A DNA stretch of 64,000 nucleotides from Actinocatenispora rupis (GCF_016861975.1 NZ_BOMB01000023.1:186001-250000), one strand, 5' to 3'. Numbered from the stretch's first letter, positions 52,417-61,808 are shown. Translations and numbers: made by a program. Notes: generated from the sequence alone by a model not told the origin.

Positions 52417-53775
52417 ATGGTTCTCGTGGTCGTCGGCGTCGTCGCCGTGGCACTGGTCGCCACCGTGCACTGGTACCTGTGGAGGCGGCTGGTCGCCGAC
52501 GTGTCCCGGCCCGGCGGGTGGTACCGGCGGGTCGGCACGGTGCTCGCCGTCGTCCTCGGCCTGCTGGTGCCGGCGACGCTCATCGGTACGCGGGTGCTGT
52601 CGCCGGCCGGGGCGGGCCGCGTCCTCGCCTGGCCCGGGTACCTGTGGATCGCGCTGCTGCTGTACCTGACGATCGCGGTCGCCGTACTGGAGGTCCCGCG
52701 TGCCCTCGTCCGCCGCTGGCTGTGCCGCCCCGCCCCGGCGACCGGGAACGGCGGGACAGAGCCGAATCCGGCCGCGCACACCGGGCCGGCCGCCGAGACC
52801 GGGCCGGGCCGCGAAGCAGGTGCGACCGCGGACCCGGCGACCGCCCCGGACACCGGCGCGGCCGGGACGGCGGCGGCCACGAACGCGGAGGCGCCCGCGG
52901 ACCGGCCGACCGGTACGCCGATCGATCCGGCGCGGCGGCTGTTCCTGGCGCGCTCGCTGGCGTTGGTGGCGGGTGCCGCCGCGGCCGGCACCGTGGGGTA
53001 CGGGCTGGCGACGGAGCTGCGCGGGCCGGTGGTGAAGCGGGTGACCGTACCGCTGGCACGGTTGAGTCCGGAGATGGACGGGTTCCGGGTGGCGGTCGTG
53101 TCGGACATGCACCTGGGGCCGATCCTGCAGCGTGGCTTCACCGAGCGGGTGGTCGCCGAGATCAACCGGCAGAGCCCGGATCTCATCACGATCGTCGGCG
53201 ACCTGGTGGACGGCAGCGTCGCCGACCTGGGGCCGGCCGTACAGCCGCTGCGGCACCTGAGCGCGCCGCACGGGGCGTACTTCGTGACCGGGAACCACGA
53301 GTACTTCTCGGGGGTGACGCAGTGGGTGGACGAGGTGCGGTCGCTGGGCGTGCACCCGCTGCGCAACGAGCACCAGGACATCCTCGGCGGGCAGAGTTCG
53401 GCGCTGACCCTGGCCGGGGTGAACGACGCGACCGGCGCGTCCGTGTCGGCCCGCGAGGCGCCGAACTACGACGCCGCGCTGCGCGGCCGCGACCCGGCCA
53501 ACCCGGTGCTTCTCCTTGCGCACCAACCGATCCAGGTACACGAGGCGGCGAAGCGCGGGGTGGATCTCCAGCTGTCGGGGCACACCCACGGCGGGCAGAT
53601 GTGGCCGGTGCAGTACGCGGCGAGGGCACAGCAGGGCTACCTGTCCGGCCTTGCCCGCGTCGACCGCACCTGGCTGTACGTGACCAACGGCGCGGGTGCC
53701 TGGGGCCCACCGGTACGGGTCGGCGCGACGCCCGACATCACCGTCGTGACGTTGCGCGCGACCACGTCGGCCTGA
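52417..53775 (+). CDS. Membrane metallophosphoesterase (YkuE/YaeI-like)
   Basis: A 452-residue protein. Four hydrophobic helices lie in the first 105 residues, then a Pro/Ala/Gly-rich linker, a further helix with a twin-arginine-like RRLFLARSLALV, and an extracytoplasmic phosphoesterase domain with DMHLG (DxH), VGDLVDG, GNHEY, and GHTHGG. Relatives cleave UDP-sugar lipids or other envelope phosphodiesters. ATG 52417. Convergent with the ketopantoate reductase-like gene. Confidence 0.9.
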   Translation: MVLVVVGVVAVALVATVHWYLWRRLVADVSRPGGWYRRVGTVLAVVLGLLVPATLIGTRVLSPAGAGRVLAWPGYLWIALLLYLTIAVAVLEVPRALVRRWLCRPAPATGNGGTEPNPAAHTGPAAETGPGREAGATADPATAPDTGAAGTAAATNAEAPADRPTGTPIDPARRLFLARSLALVAGAAAAGTVGYGLATELRGPVVKRVTVPLARLSPEMDGFRVAVVSDMHLGPILQRGFTERVVAEINRQSPDLITIVGDLVDGSVADLGPAVQPLRHLSAPHGAYFVTGNHEYFSGVTQWVDEVRSLGVHPLRNEHQDILGGQSSALTLAGVNDATGASVSAREAPNYDAALRGRDPANPVLLLAHQPIQVHEAAKRGVDLQLSGHTHGGQMWPVQYAARAQQGYLSGLARVDRTWLYVTNGAGAWGPPVRVGATPDITVVTLRATTSA

Positions 53776-53779
53776 CCGT

Positions 53780-54742
53780 TCAGTCGAGGCGGGCGAGGAG
53801 GTCGTCGGCGGACAGCCCGCCGGGCGGCATGGCGTGCGCGGCCATCCGGTTGGCGTGCCGGCGGACCAGTTCGTTGACTGGGGTGGGGATGCCGGCCAGC
53901 CGGCCGAGCAGCACGATCTCGCCGTTCAGGTAGTCGGCCTCGATGGAGCCGGTGCCGCGCTGGAGGCTCTGCCACGACGAGGATCCCGGCCGCTGCGCGC
54001 CGAACCGGGTGATCCGCATGATGCTGCCCCGCCGCTCGGTGTCCTCGGCCAGCGGCGTCACGTCGATGCCGGAGGCGGCGAGTACGGCCTCGCCCTCGGC
54101 GCGCAGCCGGTCGACCAGCTCGTCCTGCGCGGCGTCCTCCCGGGTGATCGCGTCCACCGCGTTCGCCAGGTTCATGACCAGCTTCCGGTACTTCCAGCGC
54201 ATGATGTCCGGCCGCGCCTCGGACACGAACGTCGCCGCCGAGAACGCCTTCGCGAGGTCGGCCGCGCCCGCGTCCGCGCCGCTCGGGTACCGGCCGATGT
54301 CGAGGATGCCGGTCGTGGGCTCGGAGTACGCCTGGACGACGCCGGGCGACAGGTGCCCCGCCGGCATCATCACGCACACCGCGTACACGGCGGCGAAGTG
54401 GCGCAGCGCGGTCCGCTCGTTCGCCACCCCGTTCTGTACGCAGAGGATCGGGGTGTCGGGCGGTGCGGTGGCGGCGAGCCGGCCGACCACCTCGGCGGTG
54501 GCGTTGCTCTTGACGGTCAGCAGCACCACGTCGCCCGGGCGCCAGTCGATCTCCTCCGGGCCGGCGACGGCCGGGATCGGCAGTACGGCGGTGTGTTCGG
54601 GGTCCTCCACGGTGAGCCCGGTGTCCCGGATCCGGTCCAGATGGGTACCGCGGGCGATCAGTACCACGTCGTGGCCGGCCTGGTGCAGCCGGCCACCCAG
54701 CACCCCGCCGATCGCGCCGGCGCCGTACACGATGAAGCGCAT
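53780..54742 (-). CDS. Ketopantoate reductase family (ApbA/PanE)
   Basis: A 320-residue NADPH oxidoreductase with the N-terminal Rossmann motif FIVYGAGAIGGVLGGRL, the conserved VQNGVANE turn and a helical C-terminal domain containing the catalytic Lys region MRWKYRKLVMNLANAV. Either 2-dehydropantoate reductase for pantothenate synthesis or a paralogue with another keto acid; the sequence alone does not decide. ATG 54742 gives the standard start. Divergent from the secreted lipase gene. Confidence 0.9.
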   Translation of the reverse strand: MRFIVYGAGAIGGVLGGRLHQAGHDVVLIARGTHLDRIRDTGLTVEDPEHTAVLPIPAVAGPEEIDWRPGDVVLLTVKSNATAEVVGRLAATAPPDTPILCVQNGVANERTALRHFAAVYAVCVMMPAGHLSPGVVQAYSEPTTGILDIGRYPSGADAGAADLAKAFSAATFVSEARPDIMRWKYRKLVMNLANAVDAITREDAAQDELVDRLRAEGEAVLAASGIDVTPLAEDTERRGSIMRITRFGAQRPGSSSWQSLQRGTGSIEADYLNGEIVLLGRLAGIPTPVNELVRRHANRMAAHAMPPGGLSADDLLARLD

Positions 54743-54989
54743 GACACGCAGGCTGCCAGGCCGATCACCCCGCCCCACCCGCGGGGTGCCGTACGCCCGC
54801 GTGCGGGCCGCGGTCGGTGCGCCGGTGGTGGCGCAGTCCGGTGGTCGTGACTGCGTGGTTGTGTTGCCCGGCAAGGGATCCGGCCGCCATCCGTCCAGAG
54901 TGGACGGTGGTGGGGTGGGGACAGCACCAGGACGGTTCGGCGTGCTGGCCGGCGGGTGCCGGGCCCGGCGCGCGCCTAGCGTCTGCGGC

Positions 54990-56204
54990 ATGACACGTAC
55001 GAAGAGAACGGTGGGAGCGGTGGCGGCGGCCGCGGTACTCGCCGCGGCGGTGCCGGTCGCGGCCCCCGCGTACGCCAGCTCGGCGCAGCGCGGGACGGTC
55101 GTGTCGGTGCGGCACCTGACCGGGATGTCCGCCGACCAGACCCGGACCTCCTTGCGTACCAACGGTTTCGACGCGTCCGCGGTACGCCGGGGCGTGGACG
55201 AGTACCAGGTGGTGTACCGGACGGTGGACCCGCGGCACCGCCCCACCACGGCCAGCGGCCTGCTCGTACTCCCGCGCGGCGGTGACCGGTCGCTGCGCAC
55301 CGTGTCCTTCGCGCACGGTACGGAGAGCTTCCGGCCGGACGTGCCGTCCACGAACACCGAACCGTTCGTGACGTCGCCGCCGGTGACGTACGCGGCGGCC
55401 GGGTTCGCGGCGGTGGCGCCCGACTACCTGGGCATGGGCGAGGGGCCCGGCACGCACCCGTGGATGGACGTGCCGTCCGAGACGACCGCGTCACTGGACC
55501 TGCTGCGCGCCGCCCGCGACGTCGCCGCCCGACACGGCCGTACGCTGCGGCGCGACGTGCTGGCGACCGGGTTCTCGCAGGGCGCGTCGGCGGCGCTGGG
55601 CCTCGGGCGCGCGCTGCGCGGCGGCGCGGACGACTGGTTCCGGCTGACGGCGCTGGCCCCGGTCAGCGGCGCGTACGACTTCAGCGGGGTGGAGCTGCCG
55701 GCGATCCTGTCGTCCGGCGACGACAAGACGACCGTCGCCTACACCACGTACCTGCTGGTGTCGTGGAACCGGCTGCACCACCTCTACCGCGACCCGGCCG
55801 ACATCTTCCGCGCGCCGTACGCGGGGCGGGTCGACGCGCTGTTCGACGGGGACACGCCGGGCAACGTGATGCTCGACCAGCTCCCCGACTCGCTGCGGGA
55901 ACTGTTGACGGACAAGGGTTTCGCGCTGCTGCGGCACCCGAGCCCGCGGTTCGCCGCCGCGCTGCGCGTCGCCGACGCGGTCTGCGACTGGCACCCCGGC
56001 GTCCCGACGCGGCTGTACCGGGCGACCGGCGACGAGCAGGTCCCCACGGTCAACACCGACCGCTGCACGACCGCGTTCGCCGCGTACGGCGAGCACCCGA
56101 CGGTCGTCGAACTCGGCACGCCGGAGTACGAGGGGTCGCGGCACCTGGGGTCGGCGGTCGCGGCGACGGCGGCCACCGTCCGCTGGTTCGCGTCGCTGCG
56201 CTGA
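54990..56204 (+). CDS. Secreted lipase/alpha-beta hydrolase
   Basis: A 404-residue protein with a signal peptide (RTVGAVAAAAVLAAAVPVAA, cleavage after AYAS) and an alpha/beta hydrolase domain like fungal and actinobacterial secretory lipases. The nucleophile elbow is GFSQGAS, the oxyanion/entry region VSFAHGTESFRPDV, an Asp lies in ATGDEQVPT and a His near the end in SRHLGSAVA. It probably hydrolyses lipids or esters outside the cell. ATG 54990. A strong hairpin terminator follows. Confidence 0.9.
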   Translation: MTRTKRTVGAVAAAAVLAAAVPVAAPAYASSAQRGTVVSVRHLTGMSADQTRTSLRTNGFDASAVRRGVDEYQVVYRTVDPRHRPTTASGLLVLPRGGDRSLRTVSFAHGTESFRPDVPSTNTEPFVTSPPVTYAAAGFAAVAPDYLGMGEGPGTHPWMDVPSETTASLDLLRAARDVAARHGRTLRRDVLATGFSQGASAALGLGRALRGGADDWFRLTALAPVSGAYDFSGVELPAILSSGDDKTTVAYTTYLLVSWNRLHHLYRDPADIFRAPYAGRVDALFDGDTPGNVMLDQLPDSLRELLTDKGFALLRHPSPRFAAALRVADAVCDWHPGVPTRLYRATGDEQVPTVNTDRCTTAFAAYGEHPTVVELGTPEYEGSRHLGSAVAATAATVRWFASLR

Positions 56205-56212
56205 CCACACGC

Positions 56213-56248
56213 CCCGGGTACGGGAGGCGTCGCGCGCCCGTACCCGGG
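56213..56248 (+). terminator. Hairpin terminator of the lipase gene
   Basis: CCCGGGTACGGG (56213-56224) pairs perfectly with 56237-56248 across a 12-nt loop, 9 bp after the lipase stop. Confidence 0.75.
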
Positions 56249-56513
56249 TGGGGCCGTGACCGGCCCGAACGACCGCCGGAGGGCCGGGCGGGACACGTGG
56301 AGTGAGGCCCCGATCGCATCGTGATCATAGTGTGGCCTAGATCATAAATCTCACGGAGCGATACGAGTAACCGCCCAGACGGGGCCAGCTTTCCCGCCGA
56401 ACCGGCCGAAACGATCACCGATCGTGACAGCAACCTGCGGAACACAACGACCCACCCGATCGGGGCGGATCGATGCCCCCGACGACGAGCGAGCGTCATC
56501 TACTGTCCGCGCC
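56249..56513 (+). promoter_or_regulatory. Promoter region of the permease operon
   Basis: AT-richer stretch at 56318-56352 with two GATCATA direct repeats 19 bp apart (56321 and 56340). The permease GTG at 56514 has no Shine-Dalgarno site, and TACTGT ends 7 nt before it, which would suit a -10 element for a leaderless transcript. The direct repeats could be an activator or repressor site. Confidence 0.35.
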
Positions 56514-57893
56514 GTGGTCTTCGAGCCGGACACCCTCCGCCAGTTCGGGTACAAGCAGGAGCTCAGGCGGTCGCTGAGCTTCCCCGACCTGCTGTTCTAC
56601 GGTCTGATCTTCATGGTGCCGATCGCCCCCTTCGGCATCTTCGGCAACGTGTTCCAGACGTCCGGCGGCATGGTCGTCCTGGCGTACGCGATCGGCATGG
56701 TGGCGATGGTCTTCACCGCCGCGTCGTACGCGCAGATGGTCAAGGCGTTCCCGATGGCCGGTTCCGTCTACACCTACGCCGGGCGTGGCATCGCCCCGCC
56801 GGTCGGCTTCGTCGCCGGCTGGATGGTGCTGCTCGACTACATCCTCGTACCGAGCCTGCTGTACCTGGTGGCCGGCAGCGCCATGACGACGTTCGTGCCG
56901 GGCGTACCGGTGTGGGTGTGGCTCGTGGTGTTCCTGGCGTTCAACACGACGGTGAACTTCTTCGGCATCAAGCTCACCGCGATCACCACCCGGATCCTGC
57001 TCATCGGCGAACTGATCGTGCTGGCCATCTTCCTCGCCGTCGGCCTGTACGGCGTGGCCACCGGCAAGGCGCACGGCGACCCCCTCACCCCGCTGTACAA
57101 CGGGCACACGTTCTCCGGATCGGTCGTGTTCGGGGCGGTGTCGGTCGCGGCGCTGTCGTTCCTCGGGTTCGACGGCATCTCGATGCTCGCCGAGGAGCAC
57201 CGCGGTGAGGCACGCCAGGTCGGCCGCGCGGTCATCGGCGCGCTCGTCCTCGCCGGCCTGCTGTTCATGGCGCAGACCTGGGTCGCCTCCATGTACGTCA
57301 GCAGCCCGCACGCCGTCGCGTCCAATGTGGACAACGCCTTCTACGACACGGCCAAGGCGGCCGGCGGACCATGGCTCTCCACCCTGACCGCCGTCACCAC
57401 CGCCATCGCCTGGGGCTTCGCCGACTCGCTCGTCGCGCAGGTCGCCACCTCCCGCCTGCTGTTCGCGATGGGCCGGGACGGCCAGTTCCCCAAGTTCCTG
57501 GCGCGGGTGTCGCCGAAGCGGATGGTGCCGACCAACGCGATCTTCCTGACCGCGCTGCTCACCCTCGCCGTCGGCCTGTACATGTCGACCCGCGCCAACG
57601 GCATCGCGCTGCTCAGCTCGCTCATCAACGTCGGCGCGCTCACCGCGTTCCTGCTGCTGCACGTCAGCGTCGTCGTCTACTACCTGATCCGGCAGCGCAG
57701 CAAGCGGATCCTGCCGCACCTCGTCGTACCGGTCATCGGCGCGGCGCTGCTCGCCGTCGTCGAGATCTTCGCCGACCACTCCGCCCAGATCCTCGGTATC
57801 GTGTGGCTCGGCCTCGGCCTGATCGTGCTCGCCTCGCTGTACGTGCTCGGCCGTCGGCCCACGGTCCCGAGCCTCGCAGAGGAGACGGCATGA
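56514..57893 (+). CDS. APC-family amino acid permease
   Basis: A 459-residue transporter with 12 predicted membrane helices. It starts with the APC-type helix 1 (LLFYGLIFMVPIAPFGIFG) and has the conserved AVSVAALSFLGFDGISMLAE segment in helix 6. Substrate unknown; its coupling to an acetamidase-type enzyme downstream hints at an amide, urea-like compound or amine. GTG 56514 has no upstream Shine-Dalgarno site and may be read leaderless. The stop overlaps by 4 bp the ATG of a small repeat-derived ORF. Confidence 0.9.
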   Translation: MVFEPDTLRQFGYKQELRRSLSFPDLLFYGLIFMVPIAPFGIFGNVFQTSGGMVVLAYAIGMVAMVFTAASYAQMVKAFPMAGSVYTYAGRGIAPPVGFVAGWMVLLDYILVPSLLYLVAGSAMTTFVPGVPVWVWLVVFLAFNTTVNFFGIKLTAITTRILLIGELIVLAIFLAVGLYGVATGKAHGDPLTPLYNGHTFSGSVVFGAVSVAALSFLGFDGISMLAEEHRGEARQVGRAVIGALVLAGLLFMAQTWVASMYVSSPHAVASNVDNAFYDTAKAAGGPWLSTLTAVTTAIAWGFADSLVAQVATSRLLFAMGRDGQFPKFLARVSPKRMVPTNAIFLTALLTLAVGLYMSTRANGIALLSSLINVGALTAFLLLHVSVVVYYLIRQRSKRILPHLVVPVIGAALLAVVEIFADHSAQILGIVWLGLGLIVLASLYVLGRRPTVPSLAEETA

Positions 57894-58042
57894 GCGCAGA
57901 CCGGAGGCGGCGGCCTGGACCCGGGGCTGCAGCACCCGCCGGAGGTCGGAGCGAATCCGGGTTGTTGTGCGCAGACCGGAGGCAGCGGCCGGAGCCCGGG
58001 GCCGCGCCACTTGCCGGAGGTCGGAGCGAATCATGGGCATGA
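57890..58042 (+). CDS. 50-codon ORF made of the dispersed repeat
   Basis: Starts at an ATG overlapping the permease stop (ATGA) and ends in TGA inside the start of the amidase gene. The product is MSADRRRRPGPG.. with ADRR(Q/R)RP and AGGRSES occurring twice, which is simply the translated 75-bp repeat. Its N-terminus matches that of the GT87 protein at 9016 (MSADRRQRPVPG). It may serve to couple translation of the amidase rather than make a functional protein. Confidence 0.45.
   Translation: MSADRRRRPGPGAAAPAGGRSESGLLCADRRQRPEPGAAPLAGGRSESWA
57894..58030 (+). repeat. Dispersed 75-bp-period repeat, locus 2 (two units)
   Basis: Units start GCGCAGACCGGAGG at 57894 and 57969 (75 bp apart) and each ends GCCGGAGGTCGGAGCGAAT. 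They match the units at 9020 and 9095 in sequence, in period and in starting immediately after an ATGA start codon. Confidence 0.85.
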
Positions 58043-59058
58043 GCGGTGGGGAGTTGATCGAGTACCGGCCCTTGTCGGAGGAGTACGCGTACACGTTCGG
58101 GGGGCGGGCGGCGGTGCGCCGGGTCCGGCCCGGCGACCTGGTCTCGCTGTACACGGAGGACTGCTTCGGCGGTGTGGTCCGGGACGTCACCGATCTGCCG
58201 TCGGCCGTCTGCAACTTTCCGTACCTGAACCCGGTGACGGGGCCGTTCCACGTCGAGGGCGCCGAGCCGGGCGACACGCTGGCTCTGCACTTCGTGGAGA
58301 TCGCGCCGGCGCGCGACTGGGCGGTCACCACCACGTTGCCGCACTTCGGCGCGCTGACCGGCACGCACACCACGGCGACCCTTCAGGAGCCGCTGGAGGA
58401 ACGCGTCTGGAAGTACGAGGTGGACGCGGCGGCGGGGACGGTGCGGTACCGGGCGAGCCGGTCGGACTTCACCGTCGAGCTGCCGCTGGATCCCATGCAC
58501 GGCACCGTCGGCGTGGCACCCGCGGCGGGCGAGGCGAAGCTGACCATCACGCCGGACGCGCACGGCGGCAACATGGACACGCCCGAGCTGCGCGCCGGCG
58601 TCACCGTGTACCTGGGCGTCAACGTGGACGGTGCGCTGTTCGCGATCGGCGACGGGCACTGCCGGCAGGGCGAGGGCGAGGTGACCGGCGCCGCCGTCGA
58701 GGCCGCGATGAACACCGTCGTCGCGGTCGACCTCATCAAGGGCGTCGGGACGCCGTGGCCGCGGCTGGAGTCCGACGGGCACCTGATGTCGACCGGGTCG
58801 GCGCGGCCGCTGGAGGACGCGTTCCGGATCAGCCAGCACGACCTGGTCACCTGGACCGCGGGCCTGACCGGGCTGGACACGCTCGACGCGTACCAGCTGG
58901 TCGCGCAGGCGGGGCAGGCGCCGGTCGGCAACGTCGTCGACACCAACTACACGATGGTCGCCAAGGTCGCCAAGGAGTACCTGGGCGGTCCGGTGGCGTA
59001 CGACGGGGTGCACGAGCGGCTGCGCGCGCTCGGCCGGCGGTACCTGTCGGGCCGATGA
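58033..59058 (+). CDS. Acetamidase/formamidase family protein
   Basis: A 341-residue amidohydrolase. Family features are EDCFGG near the N-terminus, VEGAEPGDTLALHFVEI, HGGNMDTPEL and GDGHCRQGEGEVTG. It releases ammonia from a short amide. ATG 58033 lies just after repeat unit 2, whose GGAGG acts at a long distance; ATG 58039 is also possible. Situated between the permease and the GPP34 gene in an overlapping operon, suggesting uptake and breakdown of an amide. Confidence 0.92.
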   Translation: MGMSGGELIEYRPLSEEYAYTFGGRAAVRRVRPGDLVSLYTEDCFGGVVRDVTDLPSAVCNFPYLNPVTGPFHVEGAEPGDTLALHFVEIAPARDWAVTTTLPHFGALTGTHTTATLQEPLEERVWKYEVDAAAGTVRYRASRSDFTVELPLDPMHGTVGVAPAAGEAKLTITPDAHGGNMDTPELRAGVTVYLGVNVDGALFAIGDGHCRQGEGEVTGAAVEAAMNTVVAVDLIKGVGTPWPRLESDGHLMSTGSARPLEDAFRISQHDLVTWTAGLTGLDTLDAYQLVAQAGQAPVGNVVDTNYTMVAKVAKEYLGGPVAYDGVHERLRALGRRYLSGR

Positions 59059-59738
59059 GCTTCCCGCCGGGCCGGCACGACCCGCGGGACGTATCGGCCC
59101 GCGGCCACCTGCCGTTGCCCGAGGCCCTGTTCGTACTCGGGCACGACGAGACCGGCCGCCCCCGGTACCACCAGCGGTTGCTGGACATGGTGATCGCCGG
59201 GGCGCTGCTCGCCGAGCCGACGATCACCGGCGCGCTGAAGGTCGCGGACGGCGGCCTCGACGTGGCCGGCGAGCCGCGGAACGTGCGTGACCTGCAACTC
59301 GCGGTGCTGCGTACCGTCGCCAACACCCCCGGGCGGTACGCGGTGGACGAGTGGCTCGCGCGGCTCGCCCCGGACGCGTCCGCCCGTACCGGTGAGTCGC
59401 TCGAACGGGCCGGCCTGTGCCGGCGGTTCACCGCGCGCCGGCTCGGGCTGTTCCGCGAGGTGCGCATCAGGTACGCGGACCCGAGCGTGCTCGGGCGTAC
59501 CGAGGCGTGGTTCACGCACGCGCTGGCCTGGGCCGACGACCTCGGTCAGGAGGACGCGGTGCTCGCCTCGCTCGGCCGCGAGATGGGCGCGCCGCCCCCG
59601 GCGTACGCGGACCTGCCGGTCGAACACCGCCGGCACCGCCGCACCGTCATCGTCGCCGCCATGGACGACCCGGTACGCCGCATCGTCTCGGCCACGCACG
59701 CCGCGATCACCGCCACCGCGTTCGGCGCGTACCAGTAG
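59055..59738 (+). CDS. GPP34 (GOLPH3-like) family protein
   Basis: A 227-residue, mostly helical protein. LPLPEALFVLGHDETGRPR at the start, then AGALLAEPTITGALKV and a later VLLRTV-like LAVLRTVANTPGRYAVDEW segment match the bacterial GPP34 family, related to eukaryotic GOLPH3, which binds phosphoinositides. Bacterial roles are unknown. The ATG overlaps the amidase stop (ATGA). Convergent with the DinB-family gene. Confidence 0.85.
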   Translation: MSFPPGRHDPRDVSARGHLPLPEALFVLGHDETGRPRYHQRLLDMVIAGALLAEPTITGALKVADGGLDVAGEPRNVRDLQLAVLRTVANTPGRYAVDEWLARLAPDASARTGESLERAGLCRRFTARRLGLFREVRIRYADPSVLGRTEAWFTHALAWADDLGQEDAVLASLGREMGAPPPAYADLPVEHRRHRRTVIVAAMDDPVRRIVSATHAAITATAFGAYQ

Positions 59739-59739
59739 G

Positions 59740-60243
59740 TCAGTCGCCGCGGGTGCCGTCCGCCATCTCGCGCAGGATGTCGAGATGCCCGTTGTGCCGG
59801 GCGGTCTCCTCGATCAGGTGGTGCAGGATCCAGCGCAGCGTGACCGGCTCGGCGCCGTCCCGCGCCCGGACGGCACGGGTGTCCAGGTCCGTCGCGGCCA
59901 CCAGCTCGCGGTAGCGCGCGCACTGCTCCTCGTACTCGGTGAGGATCTGCGCCAGCGGCATCTCCAGCGCGACGCGCATCTCCCGGTCCGGGTCCTCGTC
60001 CGTCCACGGGCCCTCGTCCGGCTCGCCGAGGAACACCACCTGGAACCACCAGTACTCGACCCAGCGCAGGTGGTTGGCCAGGCTGGCGATCGTGGTCAGC
60101 GGGGACGTGGCCAGCGGCGCGCGCCACGCGAGGTCGTCCGGCAGGCCGGCGCACTTCGCGTGCACCGTCTCCCGCGTGTAGTCGAGGAACGTGGTGAGCA
60201 TCGCGCGCTCGTCCCACGTCGGCGGCACATCGGTACGTGTCAT
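59740..60243 (-). CDS. DinB-family (DUF664) protein
   Basis: A 167-residue four-helix-bundle protein. SLANHLRWVEYWWFQVVFLG and ILHHLIEETARHNGHLDI supply the three histidines that bind metal in the DinB/YfiT-like fold; many members use mycothiol or bacillithiol as a cofactor. Actual reaction unknown. The ATG overlaps the upstream nucleotidyltransferase stop (ATGA), the third gene of a tightly coupled operon with GtrA. Confidence 0.9.
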   Translation of the reverse strand: MTRTDVPPTWDERAMLTTFLDYTRETVHAKCAGLPDDLAWRAPLATSPLTTIASLANHLRWVEYWWFQVVFLGEPDEGPWTDEDPDREMRVALEMPLAQILTEYEEQCARYRELVAATDLDTRAVRARDGAEPVTLRWILHHLIEETARHNGHLDILREMADGTRGD

Positions 60244-60857
60244 GCGCCGGATGGTTCCGGCCGCGCCGGGCCCTGTCCATCGGATTCGACGAACCGGACC
60301 CGCGGCCACCTGCCCCGCTGCCGCGCCAGCCGCCGCCGCGACTCCGCCACCGTCACCCGGGCCGGGTTGCGCCGCCACACCCCGTCGAGCAGATCGTCCA
60401 GCCCGTACGGTGCGCACACGTCGACGTGGTCACCGTCGCTGAGGCGTACGGCGACGGCGGTGGCGGTCTCCGGCCAGGTCGCGATGCCCGCCGCCGTCGA
60501 CGCCAGCGGCTCCGGGGCGTCCGCGCCGAAGAACTCCGCGTACCAGAGATGCACCGCCGCCTGGTTCGTCGCCTCCCACGGGACGTCCGGGCGCAGACCG
60601 TGCAGCCGTGCCGTCGCCCGCGCGTCACCGTCCCGGCCCACCTCCGCCGCCTCGTGGTACGCCACGTCCACGTCCCGTACGGCCGCCGGAACGAAACCGT
60701 CCCCGTACCGCTCGCACCAGACCAGGTCACGCAGTACGCCCGCACCGACCCACGCGTCCGGCAGAGCCACCGCACGTACCGTGACCAGCACCGACATCAG
60801 CCACGGGCTCGCCGCGACCAGCGCGCGCAACTCACCCGCACGCCGGACCGCCGTCAC
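60240..60857 (-). CDS. Nucleotidyltransferase-family protein (DUF925 type)
   Basis: A 205-residue protein. VGAGVLRDLVWCERYGDGFV, then VRDVDVAYHE (DxD pattern) and a DLLDGVWRRNPARVTV segment match the DUF925 nucleotidyltransferase-like group. The Gly-Ser pair expected in classical nucleotidyltransferases is weak (VGAG), so activity is uncertain. GTG 60857 overlaps the GtrA stop by 4 bp, and the stop overlaps the DinB start: a three-gene translationally coupled operon. Confidence 0.82.
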   Translation of the reverse strand: MTAVRRAGELRALVAASPWLMSVLVTVRAVALPDAWVGAGVLRDLVWCERYGDGFVPAAVRDVDVAYHEAAEVGRDGDARATARLHGLRPDVPWEATNQAAVHLWYAEFFGADAPEPLASTAAGIATWPETATAVAVRLSDGDHVDVCAPYGLDDLLDGVWRRNPARVTVAESRRRLARQRGRWPRVRFVESDGQGPARPEPSGA

Positions 60858-61420
60858 GCCACCTCGTCGTCCGCGCCCACCGTCGCGACCTCCGCGCGCC
60901 GCTCCGGCCGCGGCCGCGCGTCCGCCGTCGGAAACACGAACCGCCGGAACGCCCACAGCCGGAACACCATCGCCAGCAAGGTGCCCAGGATCATGCCGCT
61001 GGTGAAGTCCGAGATCTCCTGCGTCAACAGGCTCACCACCGGCGTACGCAGCTCCAACACGTACCGCGCGATCAGCAGCGGAACGTCGTTCACACCCACC
61101 GCCAGGCCGCTCACCAGGAAGAACAGCAGCGCCTCGTGCGACCGCACACGCCCACCCCGGGTACGGAACGACCACTCCCGGTTCAACACGTACGAGATGA
61201 CCGTCGCGATGATCGTGGCGATCGTCAGGGCCGTGACCGGTTTGTCATGCAGGATCGTCAACTTCAACGCGTAGTTGATCGCCGTGGTGATGAGAAAACA
61301 CGTGCCACCCACGATCAGGAACTTGAGCGACTCGTGGTGCCTGATGAGCAGCGAGCGGATCGGCTCCGGCACGCGCCTCAGCGCACTGTTGACCACGAAC
61401 ACTCGACGCAGCCTACGCAC
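60854..61420 (-). CDS. GtrA-family membrane protein
   Basis: A 188-residue protein with four hydrophobic helices. FLIVGGTCFLITTAINYAL opens the GtrA domain, and YVLNREWSFR after helix 2 is the family's hallmark (NR.WSF). GtrA proteins are thought to help flip polyprenyl-linked sugars for cell-envelope glycosylation. A GTG at 61420 is chosen; a longer start at 61471 is possible. First gene of the gtrA/DUF925/DinB operon. Confidence 0.9.
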   Translation of the reverse strand: MRRLRRVFVVNSALRRVPEPIRSLLIRHHESLKFLIVGGTCFLITTAINYALKLTILHDKPVTALTIATIIATVISYVLNREWSFRTRGGRVRSHEALLFFLVSGLAVGVNDVPLLIARYVLELRTPVVSLLTQEISDFTSGMILGTLLAMVFRLWAFRRFVFPTADARPRPERRAEVATVGADDEVA

Positions 61421-61808
61421 CGCACCGCCCCCGATGCCCACCGGGCACCATGCACCACCCACAACGGACACCGTCGTACGCGGGGTGGGCGGTGGTCGGC
61501 ACGGGTGGTCGTGGCCGGGGCGGGCTCTCGTTCGTACGCATGGTCTCCGGGGCGTGGTGGGTGGGCTGTGGCGTGGGGGCGGGCGGCCGGTCGGGAGCGG
61601 AACGGGTCAGGCCAAGGATGCGGCGCCCGCGCAAGCATGACGCGGTCGGCGGGACTCGGACGGCGGAGGTGGAGCGAGGCCCGCAGCCCACCAGTTCCCC
61701 ATCACTGAGCCAAAGGCGTGAAACAGCCCGCCCGCCCCGGAACACTCCCCCACCCTCTCCGGGGGGCGACCCCGCAACCACGATAGTCCGCTCCGAACCC
61801 CGTTGAAG

